Source: Helicobacter japonicus
GTDB lineage: Bacteria > Campylobacterota > Campylobacteria > Campylobacterales > Helicobacteraceae
Assembly (NCBI RefSeq): GCF_000762845.2
Contig: NZ_JRMQ02000001.1
Span: forward strand, 62,001-126,000
Direction of reading: 5' to 3'
Length of the DNA stretch: 64,000 bases
The position numbers and the translations under genes are program-made. Below are positions 59,901 through 64,000 of the stretch, piece by piece. Numbering within the stretch: position 1 is the first letter of the stretch; every line of letters starts with the position of its first letter. The notes below the pieces were generated by a model. That model saw nothing but the letters and a program-made list of their open reading frames with translations. It was not told the DNA's origin and searched no databases.

Positions 59901-59996
59901 AAATGGCAAGTCTCGCCTTTAGGAGAAAAGCAAAAGGCAGAGTTTGAAACCCGCCAAGAGATTAAACTCAAAAGCAGTCCTAAAAGAAAAGGCTAA
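56919..59996 (+). CDS. cas9: Type II-C CRISPR nuclease Cas9
   Basis: 1025 residues from ATG 56919, with GGGGGAG six bases upstream; an in-frame TTG at 56886 is not needed. The RuvC I aspartate is D7 (SFDIGITSIGWAF) and the Arg-rich bridge helix is RREARSTRRRLARRKARL. RuvC II contributes E504 (HKIHLEFTRE), the HNH histidine is H584 (QIDHIYPYSRSFDDSYMNKVLV), and RuvC III has HHAVD with D732. All nuclease residues are present, so it should be active. The size and motifs match the compact Campylobacter-type II-C enzymes. It is followed by cas1 and cas2 only, with no csn2 or cas4. Confidence 0.97.
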   Translation: MKILSFDIGITSIGWAFVEGEELRDCGVRIFTKAENPKNGDSLAAPRREARSTRRRLARRKARLNAIKRLLCKEFGLNLSDYFANDGELPKAYETTKDTKSPYELRTLALEQKLEPKELARVILHIAKHRGYGNKHAKTGGDKDSGKVLSAIKTNEATMNAKNYKSVGEYLYKEFYQKLRLESEKKGNNTTKEFKNVRNKGENYEHCVAQEQVRAELELIFKKQKDFGATFSENFESQILETAFYQRDLKSFEDKVGKCVFYENENRAPKDSLSAMEFVALTRIINTLKNLEEKSKNLGIGETYGKDKIQEILKIVLDKGEMSYKKLRDILRLDMLSSADSKLDEKVKFIEPKRLKNLKDFRKAMGGDFSKFDREELDKIATDITLIKSKESLAKKLQDYPALSKEQVEALSNLSFSQHINLSLKALYEILPFMREGLRYDEAVQKAGLQEHRKYKQKGEFLIPLKEYEPYLANPVVARALSEYRKVLNALLKKYGAVHKIHLEFTREAKLSAKERQKYEKEQKEHFEANEEARKRCEDFGLEANGTNILKLKLWQEQKGVCVYSEQNITRGHLLDSNALQIDHIYPYSRSFDDSYMNKVLVFSKENQNKLNKTPFEAFGSNKEKWDRILSFSAKLPKQKQRRISNTNFKDKEGGFLARNLNDTGYIARLASQWSKDCLEFLPLSENEVSIAGEKGSKKHIEVISGSLTATLRHYWGLGDKDRNNHLHHAVDAIILAYANAKTIQAFADFRKNQEQNKAKFYAKQIAESEYKAKRAFFEPCKNFRQRVEEKIKEIFVSKPPRKRVRGALHQETFYPFEKLCNDKEYSEKLKMDYGGEKGMQKAIALGKIRQIGTKIVKNGAMVRVDIFKDKKGKFYGVPIYTMDFALGILPNKAVATGKDKDGVIKDWIEMDSNYDFCFSLFKDDLILVRKKEMKEPELCYFVSFGVSTASIQVEKHNNKFEGLSENEKILYSNATQKEVAGKSIGIQNLKIFEKWQVSPLGEKQKAEFETRQEIKLKSSPKRKG

Positions 59997-60017
59997 GATT
60001 TTATAAGGAGGGTAGGA

Positions 60018-60983
60018 ATGTTTGATGCTGCCTTTCGCACCTTATTTTTAAGCACACCTGCTTACTTAAGCCTACAAGACAAACATCTTTGCATAGCCCA
60101 AAAGGACAAAGAAAGCGTAAAGATTCCACTTGTGGATATTCTCTGCGTGATGTTAGAATCTCATCAAATCACGCTTACTAATGCGCTGCTAAATGCGTTT
60201 GCTCTGCATAAAATCGTTGTTTTTACCTGCGATGAATCCCACCTACCAAGTGGGCTATTTATGCCATTTTTGGGGCATTTTAGAAGTTTTAGTGTGCTGC
60301 AATCCCAAATTAACTTAAGCAAACAAAGAAAGGCGATTTTGTGGCAGCAAATAGTGAAAGCAAAAATTCACAACCAAGCCCTTTTGCTAAAAATGCTGCA
60401 TAAAAAAGAAAGTGAAGAATTAGAAACTTTAGCTAAAAGTGTGAATTTAGGAGATTTAAGCAATAACGAAGCTAAAGCCGCAGCAATTTATTTCAAAGCT
60501 CTTTTTGGTAAAAACTTCTCCCGCAAAGTGCAAATCTTTGAAAATGGCAAAATGGGAACGATAAATGCTGCACTAAATTACGCTTATGCAATTATGCGAG
60601 GAGTGATTACAAGAAGCCTTTGTGTGAGCGGACTAAATCCTGCACTTGGGGTAAATCATAAAAATCAGTTTAATGCTTTTAATCTAGCAGATGATTTGAT
60701 AGAACCTTATAGAATCTTTGCGGATTCTGTTGTCGTGCAGATGGTTGAAGTTGGGGAATTAGAGGAGAGCTTAAGTTTGCAAAACCGCGTGAAGCTCGTA
60801 AGTATTTTGCAGAGTGCGGTTATCGTAGAAAATAAGCTTTATCCACTTACTCGCGCGGGTGTGGTGAGTGCGCAAAGTGTAGTGAAATGCCTTGAGAGAG
60901 AAAATCTTAAGCTTAAACTGCCGCTATTTTGCGAGGAAAAGAGTAATGGAAGAGAAATTTATGAGAGTGTTAGTGATGTTTGA
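60018..60983 (+). CDS. cas1: CRISPR integrase Cas1 (subtype II-C)
   Basis: A 321-residue spacer-acquisition integrase. The region SLCVSGLNPALGVNHKNQFNAFNLADDLIEPYR contains the conserved His and Asp metal ligands of Cas1, and the earlier NEAKAAAIYFKALFG supplies the catalytic Glu. The ATG follows AAGGAGGG, 21 bases after cas9. The 3' end overlaps cas2 by 38 bases. It acts with Cas2 as a heterohexamer that inserts spacers. Confidence 0.96.
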   Translation: MFDAAFRTLFLSTPAYLSLQDKHLCIAQKDKESVKIPLVDILCVMLESHQITLTNALLNAFALHKIVVFTCDESHLPSGLFMPFLGHFRSFSVLQSQINLSKQRKAILWQQIVKAKIHNQALLLKMLHKKESEELETLAKSVNLGDLSNNEAKAAAIYFKALFGKNFSRKVQIFENGKMGTINAALNYAYAIMRGVITRSLCVSGLNPALGVNHKNQFNAFNLADDLIEPYRIFADSVVVQMVEVGELEESLSLQNRVKLVSILQSAVIVENKLYPLTRAGVVSAQSVVKCLERENLKLKLPLFCEEKSNGREIYESVSDV

Positions 60984-61269
60984 TATGCCAACTTGCAGCA
61001 AAAAAGAGCGTAAAGATTATGCGAGATTTCGTAAGAATCTTATCAAAGATGGCTTTATGATGTTGCAATATAGCGTGTATATGAGAATCTGCAAAGGTGT
61101 AGCAAGTGCCAATAATTATTTGGATAAGGTGGGTTTGATTGTGCCTCCCAAAGGGCATATTCGGGCATTAATCCTTACTGAAAAACAATTTGATAATATG
61201 CGATTATTGCTAGGCAGTAGAAGTGAGAATGAAAAAGCTAATGCGCCAAGACAACTTACGCTTTTTTAG
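60946..61269 (+). CDS. cas2: CRISPR adaptation protein Cas2
   Basis: 107 residues from ATG 60946, which has GAGG nine bases upstream inside cas1; an in-frame ATG at 60961 is the alternative. The N-terminal strand MRVLVMFDMPT carries the Asp at the dimer interface, and MMLQYSVYMRIC is a family signature. It ends in RQLTLF. The overlap with cas1 implies translational coupling. Confidence 0.94.
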   Translation: MEEKFMRVLVMFDMPTCSKKERKDYARFRKNLIKDGFMMLQYSVYMRICKGVASANNYLDKVGLIVPPKGHIRALILTEKQFDNMRLLLGSRSENEKANAPRQLTLF

Positions 61270-61339
61270 AGTATCGCCAAGCTATAAGAACAAAGATTCT
61301 AAAGATTCAATCGTTAAAATGTTTGAAAATGTTTGTTAG

Positions 61340-61427
61340 AAAAGGTTTAAGTAGATTCGGTTTTGAGGGATTGTAACCCTGCGGAGACCGAAAACTCCTT
61401 ATTTTAGCCGCTTGTTAAATTCCTTAA
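61340..61427 (-). ncRNA. tracrRNA
   Basis: Read on the - strand, GAATTTAACAAGCGGCTAAAA (complement of 61402-61422) is the anti-repeat to the CRISPR repeat. The tail follows: AAGGAGTTTTCGGTCTCCG, then the AGGGTTACAATCCCT hairpin enclosed by CGGT/ACCG, much like the Campylobacter jejuni tracrRNA. A TATAAT -10 lies at 61433-61438 (complement), placing the 5' end near 61427. The 3' end is approximate, near the CCTTTT at 61340-61345. It is transcribed in the same direction as the array and opposite to cas9-cas1-cas2. Confidence 0.85.
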
Positions 61428-61432
61428 ATGGG

Positions 61433-61438
61433 ATTATA
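61433..61438 (-). promoter_or_regulatory. tracrRNA -10 element
   Basis: TATAAT on the - strand, about seven bases before the anti-repeat. This fits the short 5' end expected of a II-C tracrRNA. Confidence 0.6.
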
Positions 61439-61528
61439 TCTTAGATTTTCTTAAAAATCACTCATTTAGGATATTTTACGCCCTTAAAGCCTTTCAAATA
61501 CCGCAAAATACGATAATTTGGAAAGTGG

Positions 61529-63536
61529 ATTTTACCATAAAAGAATTTAACAAGCGGCTAAAACCGGTCATTACAACAATACTCTCTAATGTCCATTTTA
61601 CCATAAAAGAATTTAACAAGCGGCTAAAACCAACAAGAAGCTTTAGAAGGTGCTCGTTTGATTTTACCATAAAAGAATTTAACAAGCGGCTAAAACTTTC
61701 ATAAGATTAAAGAGACTTGCGCGACTATTTTACCATAAAAGAATTTAACAAGCGGCTAAAACCCCCTCAGTCAAGCAGTGGTTTTGGACTTGATTTTACC
61801 ATAAAAGAATTTAACAAGCGGCTAAAACCTTTTGTGAATAACAACCCTACTGCGTTTTATTTTACCATAAAAGAATTTAACAAGCGGCTAAAACTCATCC
61901 GCAAACCTAATCTTAATCAAATTTATTTTACCATAAAAGAATTTAACAAGCGGCTAAAACCTCGCAAGTCTCTTTAATCTTAATCTTATGATTTTACCAT
62001 AAAAGAATTTAACAAGCGGCTAAAACTTGTATTCTGAGGATAATCGTATTCTTTGCATTTTACCATAAAAGAATTTAACAAGCGGCTAAAACAAGTATGC
62101 GCTCCGGGCAATACCAATATTGATTTTACCATAAAAGAATTTAACAAGCGGCTAAAACTTGGATGAGAATGATGCTACTGGTAAAAATATTTTACCATAA
62201 AAGAATTTAACAAGCGGCTAAAACTTCATAAGCATCAATGATACCTTTATTTAAATTTTACCATAAAAGAATTTAACAAGCGGCTAAAACCTTGGTAGCT
62301 GGTTTGGCTCAAAAGAGCAAATTTTACCATAAAAGAATTTAACAAGCGGCTAAAACCTCCCCAATCTAGTAGTGGTTTTGGACTTGATTTTACCATAAAA
62401 GAATTTAACAAGCGGCTAAAACGCGCCCGGAGTTTCATTAGAGCTCAACCTAATTTTACCATAAAAGAATTTAACAAGCGGCTAAAACATTGCGTTGCAA
62501 ATGCTACACATAATAATGATTTTACCATAAAAGAATTTAACAAGCGGCTAAAACAGCTGCGTGAGCCGCCTTTTCATCGATGCTATTTTACCATAAAAGA
62601 ATTTAACAAGCGGCTAAAACTAAAAATAAGATGACACAAGATGAAATGAAATTTTACCATAAAAGAATTTAACAAGCGGCTAAAACTTCAACATTAGGAA
62701 CTTCCAGGCGAGGCTTAATTTTACCATAAAAGAATTTAACAAGCGGCTAAAACAATGAAGCGCTTGAGGAGATTATGCTTAAAATTTTACCATAAAAGAA
62801 TTTAACAAGCGGCTAAAACAATCTTTCTCAAGCCACGCATATGCAACGTATTTTACCATAAAAGAATTTAACAAGCGGCTAAAACCAAGCTAGTGGCGAT
62901 GAGGCTCAATATTATATTTTACCATAAAAGAATTTAACAAGCGGCTAAAACTTGCGCCGCTATATGCGCGGAATTGACATAATTTTACCATAAAAGAATT
63001 TAACAAGCGGCTAAAACTGGAATATGGTTCAAAAGTTTAGCTCTCCGATTTTACCATAAAAGAATTTAACAAGCGGCTAAAACACCTCTAACAATGATAA
63101 TATTCTTTTTGGTATTTTACCATAAAAGAATTTAACAAGCGGCTAAAACCAGCTGGTTACTCTAATACCGCGCTCTCTCATTTTACCATAAAAGAATTTA
63201 ACAAGCGGCTAAAACCGACACATTCTACATTAGTGCTAGGAGTTTATTTTACCATAAAAGAATTTAACAAGCGGCTAAAACCTGGGTATGTCGGCAAGAA
63301 GCTCCCTCCTAATTTTACCATAAAAGAATTTAACAAGCGGCTAAAACTATTCACTAGGTCTAAGTTTCAATTCTTGCATTTTACCATAAAAGAATTTAAC
63401 AAGCGGCTAAAACGAATTGTTTTTCTCCCTTTTTTGCACGTGTATTTTACCATAAAAGAATTTAACAAGCGGCTAAAACAAGGAATTGACAGAGCTTGGT
63501 CGCGTGAAAATTTTACCATAAAAGAATTTAACAAGC
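61529..63536 (-). CRISPR. Type II-C CRISPR array, 31 repeats and 30 spacers
   Basis: 36-base repeats begin every 66 bases from 61529 (one interval is 67). All appear identical except the last (63510-63536), which keeps only its first 27 bases. Spacers are 30 bases, apart from one of 31 (62687-62717). The crRNA sense is the - strand: there the repeat starts GTTTTAGCC and ends TATGGTAAAAT. That end contains TGGTAAAAT, an extended -10 like those driving individual crRNAs in Campylobacter and Neisseria II-C arrays. Spacers 4 and 13, and 3 and 7, are related pairs. Apparent proteins with repeated FTIKEFNKRLK are only translations of the repeats. Confidence 0.98.
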
Positions 63537-63560
63537 CTAAATTGCTATTGATGCTTGAGC

Positions 63561-63737
63561 TTACCTCTTCTCATACCCTGCTCTATTCCGTGAGCCAAAC
63601 GCATTGTTATAGGGTGCGTCCTGCCAATTACAAAAATCAAGTGAATGATTCATTCTACAATCCGCATAGGGCTCTTTAGTAGGGCTTAACCCACAAGCAC
63701 AAAACAAAAGAGAAACAAAAAAGATAAATATCCTCAT
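63561..63737 (-). CDS. Small putative lipoprotein
   Basis: A 58-residue frame starting at ATG 63737, with GGGAGAT upstream. It has a Lys-free but hydrophobic signal (MRIFIFFVSLLFCAC) and a cysteine at position 15 in an imperfect lipobox. The mature part is short and polar with two further cysteines. It ends 24 bases from the truncated last CRISPR repeat. The family is not recognised. Confidence 0.5.
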   Translation of the reverse strand: MRIFIFFVSLLFCACGLSPTKEPYADCRMNHSLDFCNWQDAPYNNAFGSRNRAGYEKR

Positions 63738-63942
63738 TGCTTATCTCCCAAAATTAAAGATTATGCTATCAATCTTACATCACAAATCATAAAAATAACT
63801 TAAAGAAAAAACTATGCTTAAACTCTTAATTCTCAAATAATTATTTATATTTTAGTAATTATTCCTATAATAAATTTTATTTTAAGTTTTATTTATCTAT
63901 AATCCCATTTCACACATAATTCACACTTAAAAAGGAAACAAA
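63738..63942. other. Divergent AT-rich promoter region
   Basis: No gene is seen. TATAAT elements on the + strand lie at 63866-63871 and 63898-63903; the latter fits the downstream gene at 63943. AAATAATTATTT at 63835-63846 is a 12-base palindrome that could be a Fur-like site, with low certainty. Confidence 0.4.
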
Positions 63943-64000
63943 ATGAGAACAATAAGTAGAATACTAATGGGGGGGGGGATTACTTGCTGTTTATCTCTTC
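63943..64000 (+). CDS. Start of a phase-variable, probably exported protein (partial)
   Basis: Only 19 codons are in the window: ATG at 63943 after AAAGGA, encoding MRTISRILMGGGITCCLSL, which looks like the start of a signal peptide. A run of 10 G at 63969-63978 sits at codons 9-12 and is in frame at least to the window edge. Slippage would abolish translation, so the gene is probably switched on and off. Identity unknown. Confidence 0.6.
   Translation, partial: MRTISRILMGGGITCCLSL
63969..63978. repeat. G10 homopolymer in the signal-peptide region
   Basis: Ten G within the first codons of the gene at 63943. Position and length match contingency tracts seen elsewhere in the window. Confidence 0.85.

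Noticed and set aside
61895-61990. Similarity between spacers 6 and 7
   Set aside because: The shared stretch is only about 11 AT-rich bases and could be chance.
61529-63536. Self-targeting spacers
   Set aside because: By eye I found no spacer matching another part of the window; a full genome search was not possible.
61717-63679. Reading frames encoding repeated FTIKEFNKRLK or FSRLLNSFMVK peptides
   Set aside because: They are translations of the CRISPR repeats and spacers in frames that happen to stay open.
1-64000. tRNA, rRNA or insertion-sequence genes
   Set aside because: No cloverleaf, rRNA segment, transposase motif or flanking terminal repeats were recognised.

Overview
This AT-rich window is chromosomal DNA from an epsilonproteobacterium (Campylobacterota), most likely an enterohepatic Helicobacter. 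The evidence is a TsaA-type peroxiredoxin, a Campylobacter-type major outer membrane protein, a c553-type cytochrome, a compact type II-C CRISPR-Cas locus with a Campylobacter-like tracrRNA, and many homopolymeric G and T tracts of the kind these bacteria use for phase variation. The species cannot be fixed from the sequence alone. No rRNA, tRNA, insertion sequence or prophage was seen.

Layout. 1-2879: end of hldD, then hldE and gmhA (ADP-heptose synthesis for LPS) and a small unknown gene. 2928-7316: two large genes of the 2-hydroxyacyl-CoA dehydratase activator superfamily. 7420-15202: mixed housekeeping (radical SAM protein, purF, dapB, trxB, hisH, exonuclease, purH). 15438-20912: tsaA, an OprC-like copper receptor, metK and a MOMP porin. 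21107-27408: an orphan ATPase, truD, alr, cytochrome c, recR, dnaJ and a sirtuin. 27639-33314: a phase-variable TonB receptor with a candidate Fur box, then an unusual three-gene operon (PhnD-like cytoplasmic protein, acyl-CoA dehydrogenase-like flavoprotein, TusA-like/diiron protein). 33434-40239: hydrolase, GH25 lysozyme, DUF2156 protein, pheA, lysA, a small membrane protein and mrp. 40441-47408: AEC transporter, a decayed sulfatase, a TRL-family lipoprotein under a phase-variable promoter, polysaccharide deacetylase, Na/Pi cotransporter, and actP with its DUF485 partner. 47614-54227: acpS, fliL, rsmD, priA, small unknown genes and uvrB. 54345-56841: a phosphoethanolamine transferase fused to a GDPD-like domain and carrying two separate G tracts. 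56919-63536: cas9-cas1-cas2, tracrRNA and a 31-repeat CRISPR array. The window ends with a small lipoprotein gene and the start of another G-tract gene.

How it works together. Six homopolymer tracts of 10-14 bases lie at five genes or promoters whose products are, or look to be, exported or envelope-associated: two TonB receptors, a lipoprotein, a lipid A/LPS-type phosphoethanolamine transferase, and an unknown secreted-looking protein. As sequenced, the second TonB receptor and the phosphoethanolamine transferase are frameshifted OFF. The CRISPR array carries two pairs of related spacers that record repeated encounters with related targets; one pair differs only at synonymous third codon positions, all inside the Cas9 seed.
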